From NCBI GenBank assembly GCA_048498155.1, contig JBEHYN010000012.1:1-58654 (forward strand): DNA of 58,654 nt, read 5' to 3'. The translations under genes and the position numbers were made by a program. The notes under the pieces were generated by a model that had not been told where the DNA came from, made no database searches, and saw nothing but the letters and a program-made list of their open reading frames with translations. The stretch is from BOG-938 sp048498155 (GTDB taxonomy: Bacteria; Pseudomonadota; Alphaproteobacteria; Caulobacterales; Caulobacteraceae). Below, one piece after another: positions 27,420 through 36,046 of the stretch; positions within the stretch are counted from its first letter, which is position 1; each line of letters begins with the position of its first letter.

Positions 27420-29884
27420 GCGACCCTCGCTTCGACAAGTTGGTCGCTAAGGTATTTCGCGACGTCCGGGTGTCCGACCGCCGCGAAATAAGCCGGCGCA
27501 AACCCGGGCCGCCCGTGCTCCTCAAGGAGCGCCGTCATGAGCTGCTGATCGCCGGGCGAAGAGGCGCCCACAGTCGCCAGGGCCAGGGGTCCAAGGCCCA
27601 GCTCGAACAGCCGGTTGCCGGTGCTCGACTGATAGTAATATTCCCGCTTGGGCGTGGCGTTGGCGATGATCCTGACCTGCTGCGCGTTCAGGCCGAACGC
27701 CTCGTAGAGCGCCAGGATCTGTGGCGTCTGGGCGTCGGGATTGGGCAGGAAGACCCGGGTCGGGCAGTTCTCGATGAGGGCCGGCGCGATCGATGAGTTG
27801 GCGATGTCGGCCAGGCTCTGGGTGGCGAAGACCACGGCGACGTTGAACTTGCGCAGCGTCTTCAACCACTCGCGGATCTTCGCGGCGAAGGCTCCCCGAT
27901 CCAGGAAGAGCCAGGCCTCATCGAGGACCAGCAATGTCGGCCGGCCGTCGAACCGCTTCTCGAGGCTGCGGAAAATGTAGGTGAGAACCGGGGCCAGGGC
28001 GGCCTTGCTGGTCATCAGGTCCGACATCTCGAAGGTCTGCCACCGGGCGTCCGACGAGAGGTTTTGCTGGGCGTCGAGGAGATGGCCATGCGGCCCGCTA
28101 AGGGTGAAGGGTGCCAAGGCCGCCTTCACTGTGTGATCCTGAATTGTCGCTGCCAGCAGCGTCAGGGTGCGCTGTTCGCGGGGGCCGGCTGCGAGGTTCT
28201 TGATCGCGCCCCAGATCTCTTCCTTGACCGGCGGCGTGATCTCCACGCCCTCGGCGGCGACCAGATCCTGCACCCACTCCTGCGCCCAGGCGCGGTCCTC
28301 GGCGCCGTCGATCTCCGCCAACGGCTGGAAAGCGAGTTCGCCCTGGTCGCCGCCAAGGTGAAAGAACTGCCCGCCGGTGAGCAGCGTGGCCGCGCGCGAA
28401 CTGGCGCCTTTGTCGAAGAAGAACACCTGGCCCTCGGGGTAACGAAGCCACTGGGTGGCGATCGTATTGAGCAGCACCGATTTGCCGGCACCGGTCGGGC
28501 CCACCACCATCGTGTGGCCGACGTCGCCTTGGTGCAGGTCGAAGCGGAACGGCGTCGATCCAGCGGTTCGCGTGACCATAAGGGGTGGCTGGCTGCCGGG
28601 ATGGCCGCGCTTGGCGCACTCGGCGGTGAGGTGTTCATTGCGCGTCGGGCCGGGCCAGATGGCCGACATCGGCATCATGTCGCAAAGGTTCAGGGAAGAG
28701 ACGAATGGCCGGCGCAAGTCGGCATAGGCCTGCCCCGGCAAACTTCCGAGCCAGGCCTCGACCGCGTTGATGTCCTCGACCTTGCAGACGAAGCCCACCC
28801 GGTTGATGGCGCCCTCCACCTCACGAACCCGGTCGGCCAGCCGGTCGGGGTCGCGGTCCATCAGAGTGACGGTCGGGGTGAAGTAGCCGATGGAGGCGAA
28901 GTCGCCGCCGAGGATCGCCAGGGCGGCGTCGGCGTCGTCAGTCTTGGCGGCCGCGTCCGGGTCTTCCAGTTGGGAAGGCTCGTGGGTGATGGCCTCCTTG
29001 AGCAGGGCCATGACCCCCTTACGCTTGGCGAACCAGCGTTTGCGCAGCGTGGTCACGGCCCGTCGGGCGTCTTCCTTGTCGAGCGGCAGATAGCGACACA
29101 CCCAGCGATAGCCGACGCCCAGCTCGTTCAGGCGGTCGAGCAGTCCGGGGGAAGAGGTCGTCGGGTAGGCGCGCACCGATATCGTGCGGATGAAGCTCTT
29201 CCCGAGCCTGGGAAAAAGTCCGCCCTGAAAGTCATCGTCGGTGAGGAAGGCATCGAGATAAGCAGGCGTTTCGGGGGTGCGGACGTAGTGGGGCTTGGTC
29301 GAAACGCACCCATGCAAATAGGTGAGCGTCTCATCGTCCGAGAGCTCCCGCACACGGGGCATGATGGCGGTCAGGATATCGACGACCTGGCGAACCGTGC
29401 CGAGGAAGTCATTGAGGGCCGCGCGATACATCCCCGCGGCGCCGCGGCCCGATGGCGCGTTCTCCAGCAGGAGACTTTCGGCGGCGCTGACCGCCTCCTC
29501 GGGCGGCAGGTAGGTGAGGGTGAGGAAATAGCGGCTCTCGAAGTGCCGCTCCTCCGCCTCGAACGCCGCGCGCCGTTCATCGTCGATGAGGTCGGACACC
29601 GGATCGGGAAACTCGCCGGCCGAATAATCCTGGGAGGCTGCCCGAAGCGCCTCAATGTGCAAACACCAGCGGGAGCCGAGACGGCGAAGGGCGTTGTTGA
29701 GCTGGGCGCGGATCGCCACGAGGCTGGCATCCGTCGAGCTGGCGAGGTCCGGGCCTCGGAAGCTGAGGGTCTTCTGGAAGCTGCCGTCCTTGTTCAGGAC
29801 GAGGCCGGGGCCGATCAGCGCGACCCAGGGCAGATGGTCGAACAGGCGCTCAGCCTTCGGGCGGTATTCCTTCAAATAGAGCAA
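27416..29884 (-). CDS. trbE: TrbE (VirB4-like) conjugation ATPase
   Basis: Main channel-assembly ATPase, about 822 residues. The N-terminal CagE/TrbE domain includes WVALIGPGLVLNKDGSFQKT. Walker A is at ~460 (VVGPTGAGKSVLLN) and Walker B at ~650 (LLVLDEAWLFLD). The C-terminal motif VVFATQSLADI is typical of VirB4. I place the start at the TTG at 29884, because GGAGGAGG stands 7 nt upstream and the product then begins LLYLKEYRPKAERLFDHLP, as in relatives. The frame is open for 27 more codons with no matching sequence. It is the only VirB4/VirB11-class ATPase seen in the window. Confidence 0.93.
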   Translation of the reverse strand: MLYLKEYRPKAERLFDHLPWVALIGPGLVLNKDGSFQKTLSFRGPDLASSTDASLVAIRAQLNNALRRLGSRWCLHIEALRAASQDYSAGEFPDPVSDLIDDERRAAFEAEERHFESRYFLTLTYLPPEEAVSAAESLLLENAPSGRGAAGMYRAALNDFLGTVRQVVDILTAIMPRVRELSDDETLTYLHGCVSTKPHYVRTPETPAYLDAFLTDDDFQGGLFPRLGKSFIRTISVRAYPTTSSPGLLDRLNELGVGYRWVCRYLPLDKEDARRAVTTLRKRWFAKRKGVMALLKEAITHEPSQLEDPDAAAKTDDADAALAILGGDFASIGYFTPTVTLMDRDPDRLADRVREVEGAINRVGFVCKVEDINAVEAWLGSLPGQAYADLRRPFVSSLNLCDMMPMSAIWPGPTRNEHLTAECAKRGHPGSQPPLMVTRTAGSTPFRFDLHQGDVGHTMVVGPTGAGKSVLLNTIATQWLRYPEGQVFFFDKGASSRAATLLTGGQFFHLGGDQGELAFQPLAEIDGAEDRAWAQEWVQDLVAAEGVEITPPVKEEIWGAIKNLAAGPREQRTLTLLAATIQDHTVKAALAPFTLSGPHGHLLDAQQNLSSDARWQTFEMSDLMTSKAALAPVLTYIFRSLEKRFDGRPTLLVLDEAWLFLDRGAFAAKIREWLKTLRKFNVAVVFATQSLADIANSSIAPALIENCPTRVFLPNPDAQTPQILALYEAFGLNAQQVRIIANATPKREYYYQSSTGNRLFELGLGPLALATVGASSPGDQQLMTALLEEHGRPGFAPAYFAAVGHPDVAKYLSDQLVEARVA

Positions 29885-30004
29885 AGTGAAGCCTCCTCCG
29901 AGAAAGCCGAGTGCCAGCTTCGGGCTGGCGCCGTGGAGACAGGACAAAGGGGGGAGGGGAGCCAAAACGTGCGGGCCTCCCCGACGAAGACGGGCGGCGG
30001 GCCA

Positions 30005-30271
30005 TCAGGCGTCCCAATAGGGTTTTTGCCGGATGTGGCGGCCGAGCACGTCGAAGAAGTAGGGGTCGCGCTTGGTCAGCCAGTAGGCGCAGACGTGGAC
30101 CGCAAGGCCCAAGGGGATGCCGATCATCGGGACCTGGAGCCCCAGGGCGAGGGTCGCGGTCACGGTGCCGTTCAACACCGCGATCATCCGAGGCACGCCG
30201 CCGATGGTCACCGGCTCGGACAGCGAACTGTGGAAGCCGATCTCAAAACCTTCGATCCGGGATCCCGCCAT
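30005..30271 (-). CDS. trbD: TrbD (VirB3-like) membrane protein
   Basis: Small inner-membrane protein of 88 residues that partners TrbE. It contains GFEIGFHSSLSEPVTIGGVP and membrane segments in the middle (LNGTVTATLALGLQVPMIGI and LGLAVHVCAYWLT), ending in the family motif DPYFFDVLGRHIRQKPYWDA. It starts 1 nt after the trbC stop. A gap of 120 nt separates it from trbE. Confidence 0.92.
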   Translation of the reverse strand: MAGSRIEGFEIGFHSSLSEPVTIGGVPRMIAVLNGTVTATLALGLQVPMIGIPLGLAVHVCAYWLTKRDPYFFDVLGRHIRQKPYWDA

Positions 30272-30272
30272 C

Positions 30273-30629
30273 CTAAAACACCGCCCCGGCGGTCAGGTTG
30301 AAGAAGCTGGTCACGAAGGTCGTCGCCGTGAACGCGATGGCTAGGCCGAACACGATGCCGATGCCTTTGCGCATGGCCGACCCGCCCTCGGCGAAGGCAA
30401 AGCCAAGCCCGGTGATGACGATGGCGATCACGCCGATCGCCTTGGCCACGGGTCCGGCGAGCGAGTTCATGATCGTGGTCAGCGGTCCTTCCCAGGGCAT
30501 GGCCGTGCCGCCGCCGGCCGCCCAGGCGGGCTCGGCCATCACGAGAGCCGCACCGACGGCGAGCAGCAGCACGGCCCCCATCGGGTGGCCAAAAGTGATC
30601 CCACGACGATTTCTGGAGATGGGTCTCAT
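30273..30629 (-). CDS. trbC: TrbC (VirB2-like) pilin precursor
   Basis: Pilus subunit precursor of 118 residues. A long signal sequence ends around AEPAWAAGGG. Two hydrophobic helices follow (VAKAIGVIAIVITGLGFAFA and GIGIVFGLAIAFTATTFVTS), as in VirB2-type pilins. The ATG at 30629 is used; upstream residues in the frame look non-coding. It is the first trb gene present, and trbB, normally just upstream, is absent. The shared dyad element B lies 76 nt upstream. TrbC pilins of this type are often cyclised by TraF, which is encoded at 49635-50174. Confidence 0.9.
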   Translation of the reverse strand: MRPISRNRRGITFGHPMGAVLLLAVGAALVMAEPAWAAGGGTAMPWEGPLTTIMNSLAGPVAKAIGVIAIVITGLGFAFAEGGSAMRKGIGIVFGLAIAFTATTFVTSFFNLTAGAVF

Positions 30630-30947
30630 CGCTGGATCCTTCCGTCCCGACAGCCCGTGAAGGCCGGGCCGACCAACCGTGGGTTGGTGCAGACAGCGGG
30701 TCAAGGCCTTTTATTACCTAAAAAGCCCTCAATGTGCTTAATTATGTGATTTAGAGTTGTGCCGGCAGACGCAGCTGCGGGATCACTCCGACGACCCATC
30801 AGGTCGGCGCGCGATGGCGCTCTCTTTCGAAGATTTTGACTGTTTCCGCTGCGTAAGCGGCCATTTGAGGGCGGAAGCCCGAGTTCTGTGGGCTGTTGAT
30901 TCGCTGGGCCGGACAGATCGTCTGAGAATGTAGACCGAAGCGGCGCG
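30630..30947. other. Upstream region of the trb operon
   Basis: An AT-rich stretch (30705-30760), unlike the surroundings, contains dyad element B and should hold the trb promoter. The remaining ~190 nt towards the recombinase cassette shows no gene and no recognisable trbB remnant in any frame I checked. Confidence 0.6.
30705..30728. promoter_or_regulatory. Shared dyad element, copy B
   Basis: GGCCTTTTA and TAAAAAGCC form an imperfect 9-bp dyad around TTACC. On the minus strand it includes TAATAAAA, a possible -10 region for the trb operon. It matches copies A and C. Confidence 0.65.
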
Positions 30948-31850
30948 CTAGGCGGGCGGCAATGGCGAAGATTGATCTAGTGACGCTACATGAATGATGG
31001 AGCGGAATTCTTCCAATATCTCGGGGTGATGAGCGGTCAGGAAACGCTCGATTTCGGTGTTTCCGATCAGCCGGGCGAGATAACCCGACGCGATCACCAA
31101 GTGCAGCACGTCGTCGCCGTAGGAGGTCTCAAGCGCTTTGAAGTCCTGATTGAGCGACGCCATCTCCCGCTCCATGCGCGCCATCTGTTCAGACGTCATG
31201 CCGCCGACCCGCTTCGGCTTCTCCGGGCGCGCCAGGTCGGCCTGCCGCGTGGCGGCCAGCAGCGCCTTGGCATAGCTGGAACTGAAGTTGCTCGCGGCAA
31301 GGAGCAGCTCGGCCACCTCGATCTGCCGGACCGGCTTCATCTTCTTCAGGACGTCGAACGTGACCGGGTTCACCGAGCGGTCCTTCAGCATCTCGACGAC
31401 TTCGGGGCAGATGCCTTCGAGCAAGTTGCGGCGCCGGCGAATGGACCGCGCATCGACATTGAGGGCCCGTCCAATCTTCTCCTCGGACACGCCGCGTTCG
31501 AGCGCGCGCACGATCATGTAGTGCTCTTGGATGGTGGCCAGGCGGCTGACCCGTCTGTTGTAGGTGAAAGCCTCATCGTCATTGGCGAGCAAGCAGCGGG
31601 TCTCGGCCGCCCCGAGGTCTTGCAGGACGGCGTGACGGATGTGCCCATCCAGCAGCATGTAGGGGCCGCCGCCGCTGGGCCGTGCGACAACCAGCGGCTC
31701 GATGATCCCGATCTCGGCGATCGATTGGGCGATACGCTTGTATTTGACGGTCTCTTTGAGACGGTCGGGGACCTTCCGCATCGGCAGAATCTGGTCGAGC
31801 GGCGTAACGATGAGTTGGCGCTCGAAGGCCAGCTTGACCGCGCCGGCCAT
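30948..31850 (-). CDS. ParB/RepB-like protein of the recombinase cassette
   Basis: Protein of 300 residues with a ParB-type N-terminal domain (QSIAEIGIIEPLVVARPSGG, then YMLLDGHIRHAVLQDLG, with GHIRH replacing the usual GERR). A helix-turn-helix follows (IGRALNVDARSIRRRRNLLE) and then a RepB-plasmid-type C-terminal region (HHPEILEEFRSI). It lies 1 nt after the next ParB-like gene and forms a cassette with it and the serine recombinase. No ParA is present, so a role with the recombinase or in regulation is likelier than partition; that is inference from gene order. Confidence 0.82.
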   Translation of the reverse strand: MAGAVKLAFERQLIVTPLDQILPMRKVPDRLKETVKYKRIAQSIAEIGIIEPLVVARPSGGGPYMLLDGHIRHAVLQDLGAAETRCLLANDDEAFTYNRRVSRLATIQEHYMIVRALERGVSEEKIGRALNVDARSIRRRRNLLEGICPEVVEMLKDRSVNPVTFDVLKKMKPVRQIEVAELLLAASNFSSSYAKALLAATRQADLARPEKPKRVGGMTSEQMARMEREMASLNQDFKALETSYGDDVLHLVIASGYLARLIGNTEIERFLTAHHPEILEEFRSIIHVASLDQSSPLPPA

Positions 31851-31851
31851 C

Positions 31852-32739
31852 CTATCGGCCCGCCACCCCGAGCCGTTCCGCCAACGGTCTCGGAAGGGTG
31901 TGCATCGCCTCTGCCCGCAACAGGGTGACGAAATGTTCGTCGTCGAGCAGGCGGCGCAGCCCGTTCACCACGAAGAGCAGGCGGCTTTGGGTCAGGGCGG
32001 CTTTTTTCACCATCAGCTTTTGCCGGTCGGTCTCCTTACGGTAGGCGCGAACCAGCGCGTCCGCGGTGACCCGGGGCCTCTGGCTCGGCCCTCGACTGCC
32101 GCTATGCCCTGACTTCCCGCTGATCTTACGCTGCTCGATGATGCGACGGATCGCCAGCATCTGGTTGCCGGGGAGGGTCTTCTTCTCGTAGGCGGCCGCC
32201 AGGGCGACCTGCACATCACCTTCCTCGGCGCGGGCGATCTCCATGGCGATCGTATGAGGGATGACCCCGCGCTCGACGGCGTTGATGAGCCGCTCTTCAC
32301 CGTGCTCCAGGAGGTAGCAAATGGCCCAGATGTATTCGCTGCTGAAGTCGGTCTTGGTGGCGATTTCCTGAGTGGAATAACCCCGGTCTCTCAATGCGCC
32401 GATCTCGCGGACCAGTTCCAGCGGCGTGTGTTGGCGGCGGGCAAGGTTCTCGACCAGGCTCATCACGAAGCAATCTTCTTCCGAGACCTCGAGAACGAGC
32501 GCGGGGATTTCCGTCTGCCCAAGGGCCATGAACGCTTCCAGGCGGCCCTGGCCACAGACCAGGTCATAGCCGGGCCGACCAACCCTCGCGCTGACAGTGA
32601 TTGGTCGCTTCAGACCGAGGTTGGCGATGCTCGTGACCAGCTCCTGGAACACCTTCTTGTTGCGAGCACGCGGGTTCAAGACGGTGATCGCATCGACCGG
32701 AACCATGGTCACTTCGGACCCAGAAGGGGGCGCCGTCAT
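31852..32739 (-). CDS. Second ParB-like protein of the recombinase cassette
   Basis: Protein of 295 residues. The ParB/Srx domain includes VFQELVTSIANLGLKRPITV and DLVCGQGRLEAFMALGQTEI, then CFVMSLVENLARRQHTPLEL. The helix-turn-helix is GYSTQEIATKTDFSSEYIWA. A basic C-terminal half follows. It overlaps the recombinase stop by 4 nt (ATGA), so the three genes are one transcript and are translationally coupled. The ParB motifs are better kept here than in its downstream neighbour. Confidence 0.82.
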   Translation of the reverse strand: MTAPPSGSEVTMVPVDAITVLNPRARNKKVFQELVTSIANLGLKRPITVSARVGRPGYDLVCGQGRLEAFMALGQTEIPALVLEVSEEDCFVMSLVENLARRQHTPLELVREIGALRDRGYSTQEIATKTDFSSEYIWAICYLLEHGEERLINAVERGVIPHTIAMEIARAEEGDVQVALAAAYEKKTLPGNQMLAIRRIIEQRKISGKSGHSGSRGPSQRPRVTADALVRAYRKETDRQKLMVKKAALTQSRLLFVVNGLRRLLDDEHFVTLLRAEAMHTLPRPLAERLGVAGR

Positions 32740-34307
32740 GCCGCCGCTCGGAGGTTAGACCGGCGCGTGAGCTCGAAGAACGGCTCCAGACCATCGAACC
32801 GGTAGGCATCGAGGAAAATGCCGTTGTCTTCGCGCAGGCGCACGCTGCCAGATGCACCGAGGTCGATCCAAGGCAGGAGATAATAGTCCTGCACCGCCAC
32901 GTTTTCGGCGTCCATGCGCGCGACGATCGTGATGTCCGGACGAAGGCTGGCGTCGAGCCGGATCTTCCACCGCAGATCACCCGCGCTGGTCCGGGCGCAC
33001 CTTACGATCACCAAGGAAGCCGTGAACTCCTCGTTGATGCGCAGCAGGTCGGTGATCGGATCGCGACGCACGATACTGCCGAGGCGCTCAATCTCTCCGA
33101 CGGTGTGATCGACGACGTCGGGGTGAAGGGCGCGCAGCACCCGGTTGGTTTCAAGATATCGAAAGTCGCGACCCGTTGAGTAGCCGACGAGCTCGTAGGC
33201 TCTAACCAGGCTGCCAAACCGGGTGCGGTAGGTCGAACTCGAAGGCATGTCCTCGATCTCGTCGATCACCAGGCCCGACAGACAGCCCTTTCTGGACAGC
33301 AGGTCGGTAAGCCGCTCCAGCAACTCGGCGTCGGTGTACCGCCGGCTGCGCTCCTCGATGATCCGCTGGGCGGCGATAAAGAAGTCGATATCGACGATGG
33401 CCGGAAAGGCCCCATCCGCACGCACCCAACTGGCCGGGGCGTTTATGACCCGTCGCTTCTTCAGCTTGAAGGAGATGCGATTGTAGACGTTGTTCCCGAT
33501 GTATTTTTCGTTGGTCAGCACCTGGTGGACAGTGCCCCGGGTCCATGGCCGGTCGAGGTCCGTCACGATGCTATCCGCGTTCAACAGGACTGCGATCTCG
33601 CGCTCGGAGCGACGGTTCAGGACGAACATCCGGTAGATGCGCTGGACGACCTCGATCTCGCCCTGCGGGCCAGGGGTCAGCACCACGCGATCGGTCTGGA
33701 GGCTTTTCTGCTCGCCCCGAGCAAGCTCCGCCTTGGGCTGCCTCTGCTCATCGACAAGCTGGCGGCGCAGGCCAAAGCCCGCTGGGCCGCCTTGGCGGAA
33801 GCCCAGGTTGATGAGACGGCACTGGCCGGTGAAAACCTTGGCGGACAGCTCGCGGCTGTACTCCCCAGCCATGGCCCGCTTCATGCTCTTGATGATCGTG
33901 GCGCTGAGGCTGCCGTCATTCTCGAATTGTTCGGCGCAGTAGTGGACGGCAATGCCCGCCTGGCGACAGAGGAACTCGTAGTAGGCGCCTTGGTCGGCAT
34001 CCTGGAAGCGGCCCCACCGACTGATGTCATAGACCAGGATCGCGTCGTACTCGGCTAGACCCTTCTCAACGTCGCTGATCAGCCGCTTTAGCGCGTCACG
34101 ACCGTCGATCCGAAGGCCGCTCTTGCCCTCATCCGCGTAGGTTTGGACGATCTCGAATCCGCGGGTCTCTGCGTATACGCTGATGATCTGAGCTTGGTTC
34201 TCGGTCGAATACTTTTGGTGCTCAGTCGACATCCGCACGTACTGGGCGGCCCTGACCGGGACGACCCGTCCATGCTCGGCGGTTGTTGGCTCGTTGTTTC
34301 TATGCAT
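32736..34307 (-). CDS. Large serine recombinase
   Basis: Site-specific DNA recombinase of about 523 residues. The resolvase catalytic domain starts at ~20 with AAQYVRMSTEHQKYSTENQ; the nucleophile is Ser27. Further catalytic-domain motifs are YADEGKSGLRIDGRDALKRL, then AILVYDISRWGRFQDADQGA. The recombinase domain follows from ~230 (WTRGTVHQVLTNEKYIGNNV) with a zinc-ribbon-like region reduced to a single Cys (KGCLSGLVID). The start is the ATG at 34307; a GTG at 34313 is possible. It presumably brought in the two coupled ParB-like genes. No attachment-site repeats were found by eye. Confidence 0.9.
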   Translation of the reverse strand: MHRNNEPTTAEHGRVVPVRAAQYVRMSTEHQKYSTENQAQIISVYAETRGFEIVQTYADEGKSGLRIDGRDALKRLISDVEKGLAEYDAILVYDISRWGRFQDADQGAYYEFLCRQAGIAVHYCAEQFENDGSLSATIIKSMKRAMAGEYSRELSAKVFTGQCRLINLGFRQGGPAGFGLRRQLVDEQRQPKAELARGEQKSLQTDRVVLTPGPQGEIEVVQRIYRMFVLNRRSEREIAVLLNADSIVTDLDRPWTRGTVHQVLTNEKYIGNNVYNRISFKLKKRRVINAPASWVRADGAFPAIVDIDFFIAAQRIIEERSRRYTDAELLERLTDLLSRKGCLSGLVIDEIEDMPSSSTYRTRFGSLVRAYELVGYSTGRDFRYLETNRVLRALHPDVVDHTVGEIERLGSIVRRDPITDLLRINEEFTASLVIVRCARTSAGDLRWKIRLDASLRPDITIVARMDAENVAVQDYYLLPWIDLGASGSVRLREDNGIFLDAYRFDGLEPFFELTRRSNLRAAA

Positions 34308-34391
34308 CCCCACCGCACCATGCTCGCTGATCTCCGAATTGGCTCATCGCGCCTCGTCGTGACGCGCGACCCTAAGGCCGGAGTTTGGGAA

Positions 34392-34778
34392 ATGTCGCCT
34401 ACGCAGAAGGACCGAAATCTTCAGTCGGAATCTGGAAGAAGTATTCCTCTGCAGGCCGAGCCTGGAGCAGCTGCCCCATCATTCCCGGAGTTCATCGCCG
34501 ACGCCCTGCGGCGGCAGTTCGGCGGCACGCCGGCGTCGGTGAAGGTCGTGGTCCGGCTAACCCGGGCGAACGAGCGGGCGGTCAAGAACTGGTTCGACGC
34601 CAAGAACGGTCCAAGCGGCGAGAACCTGGTCAGCTTGCTCCGGCATTCTGATGAAGTGCTGGAAGCCGTCCTTCATCTGGCTGGGCGGCACGATCTGATC
34701 ACCGCTCGCAAGCTGACCGGCGCCCGGGAAAAGCTGCGCGAGATGCTCGCGATGATCGATGAACTGCAATCAAACTGA
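34392..34778 (+). CDS. Putative HTH protein next to the recombinase
   Basis: Protein of about 128 residues, divergent from the recombinase. The core (FPEFIADALRRQFGGTPASV, then VVRLTRANERAVKNWFDAKN, then GENLVSLLRHSDEVLEAVLH) looks like a XRE-type helix-turn-helix variant; similar proteins often sit near recombinases and integrative elements. The ATG at 34392 is chosen; the longer open frame upstream is antisense to the recombinase. It may regulate the cassette. Confidence 0.65.
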   Translation: MSPTQKDRNLQSESGRSIPLQAEPGAAAPSFPEFIADALRRQFGGTPASVKVVVRLTRANERAVKNWFDAKNGPSGENLVSLLRHSDEVLEAVLHLAGRHDLITARKLTGAREKLREMLAMIDELQSN

Positions 34779-34840
34779 ACCGCCCTCCAAACGGGGATGG
34801 CTTGCTTAGGTGATCGATCGCGACCGGTCGTCTGGCCAAG

Positions 34841-35023
34841 TCAGCACGCCGAACAACGGCGGCGCATGGCGCTAAAATTGGTGCATTGCGCACAGGGGGC
34901 CCGGTCGTTGAAGATTTCGACCTTCACGCATCGGCAAGTGTGCCTCGTGATGATCGCATAGGTCCTGCAGCGACCGCAGCCGCATTGTTCCTTGTCTCGA
35001 CTGATCACCCGGCCTCTGGCCAT
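34841..35023 (-). CDS. Small Cys-rich protein (60 aa)
   Basis: Sixty residues with nine cysteines (positions 14, 16, 19, 30, 32, 44, 47, 57, 60) in CxCxxC, CxC, CxxC and CxxC groups, plus many arginines. A strong GGAGG stands 7 nt before the ATG at 35023, which argues that it is a real gene. It could be a zinc-ribbon-like or metallothionein-like metal-binding protein. It lies 58 nt downstream of the last gene of the eight-gene operon on the same strand, and could be its last member. I recognise no family. Confidence 0.6.
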   Translation of the reverse strand: MARGRVISRDKEQCGCGRCRTYAIITRHTCRCVKVEIFNDRAPCAQCTNFSAMRRRCSAC

Positions 35024-35081
35024 CAAAACCTCCTCTGGTCGTCGCTGGTGCTAACACCCGATCGAAGCGGGTCCAGCCTGC

Positions 35082-35681
35082 TCAGTGGAATCGAATAACT
35101 TCGCTAGGTATGGGCCGCACGGGGGTCAGTCCGCCGGATTGGCGGTCGCGCACGTAGAGTGGTCCGCGCCTGGGCATGCCGTTCAGCCTTAGTGTCAGGA
35201 TGCGGCGTTCCTTGGCCAATTGCGCTGCCTTGTCGGCGTGTTGGCTGGTGACCTCAAAGCGTCGGGAGACCTTTCCGCCGCTGAACATCACGTAGTCGAT
35301 GCGGCGGGCGGTCCGGGTCTTGGGATCGATGGCCGGGCGGCCCGTTCGGTTCAGCAGGTAGGTCTCCGACTGGATGCGTTCGCTTGGGTAGCGCTGGGAC
35401 AGGATGCGCTGAGCCGCCGCCTCGCGACGAAGCCCAGCGCATTTCACCGCGATCGCGCGGCAGGGCTGCGCGGCGGGCCCAGGCTTCAATCGGACCGGCG
35501 GGGCCGGCCGGACACGCGCGCCTCCTCGCCGAAATCCCGCGCCAATCGATTGCTCCATCCTCACCACGGCGGCCTTTGCAACCGTGCGCTGGGGCCCGCC
35601 CGCCTGAGCGCCGGTCGGCGATCCGAGGCCAACAAAGACGGCCATGAAGGTCGCCAGGATGCTGCGGGTGGCTTGGGTCAC
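35082..35681 (-). CDS. Secreted hypothetical protein (operon gene 8)
   Basis: Protein of 199 residues with a signal peptide (ILATFMAVFVGLGSPTGAQA). The basic linker is followed by a C-terminal domain of ~100 residues with YPSERIQSETYLLNRTGRPA, RTARRIDYVMFSGGKVSRRF and QHADKAAQLAKERRI. This E...D-(I/V)...K-like layout hints at a nuclease-toxin fold of the restriction-like kind, but I do not recognise the family. It overlaps the preceding membrane-protein gene by 4 nt (ATGA), so it belongs to the operon. Confidence 0.7.
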   Translation of the reverse strand: MTQATRSILATFMAVFVGLGSPTGAQAGGPQRTVAKAAVVRMEQSIGAGFRRGGARVRPAPPVRLKPGPAAQPCRAIAVKCAGLRREAAAQRILSQRYPSERIQSETYLLNRTGRPAIDPKTRTARRIDYVMFSGGKVSRRFEVTSQHADKAAQLAKERRILTLRLNGMPRRGPLYVRDRQSGGLTPVRPIPSEVIRFH

Positions 35682-36046
35682 GGAGCGCCTCGTCGGAAAA
35701 GAAGGGTCAGCAAGCCGCCGACCAAACGGAAGGGAAGGAAGAGAGAGAAACGGATCGCATCCGCCAACAGCGCGCCCAGGGCATGGTCAGCTACGGCCCG
35801 CCCGGCGAGCGCCCGAAGCAAACCGCTCGCCACCGAAAATCCAAATCCGACAAGCAGAAGCAGCAGAATCCACAGGGGTACGAAGGACAAGAATGGCGCG
35901 ATCAGCGGCGGCAAGAGGATCACGGCGACACCTCCGATCAGGAGGCTCGCGCCTAGCCGCTTGGCTTGGCAGATGAACGCCAAGCCCGCTGCAATGAACA
36001 GGAACACCGCGTACTCGGGCGGCATGAGCATCATCAGGGTAGACAT
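35678..36046 (-). CDS. Polytopic membrane protein (operon gene 7)
   Basis: Protein of 122 residues, almost entirely hydrophobic, with three to four membrane segments (YAVFLFIAAGLAFICQA, LLIGGVAVILLPPLIAPFL, PLWILLLLLVGFGFSVASGL, and an amphipathic C-terminal segment). Family unknown. The start is immediately after the radical SAM gene stop and the stop overlaps the next gene. As partner of the secreted protein downstream, it could be an immunity or anchoring protein; that is inference. Confidence 0.75.
   Translation of the reverse strand: MSTLMMLMPPEYAVFLFIAAGLAFICQAKRLGASLLIGGVAVILLPPLIAPFLSFVPLWILLLLLVGFGFSVASGLLRALAGRAVADHALGALLADAIRFSLFLPFRLVGGLLTLLFRRGAP

Noticed and set aside
28064..30301. 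745-codon plus-strand open frame opposite trbE and trbD
   Set aside because: Antisense of TrbE, which has clear Walker motifs; no recognisable domain in the long frame.
30948..32739. Second partition system
   Set aside because: The two ParB-like proteins lack a ParA and are coupled to a recombinase, so I do not call them a partition locus.
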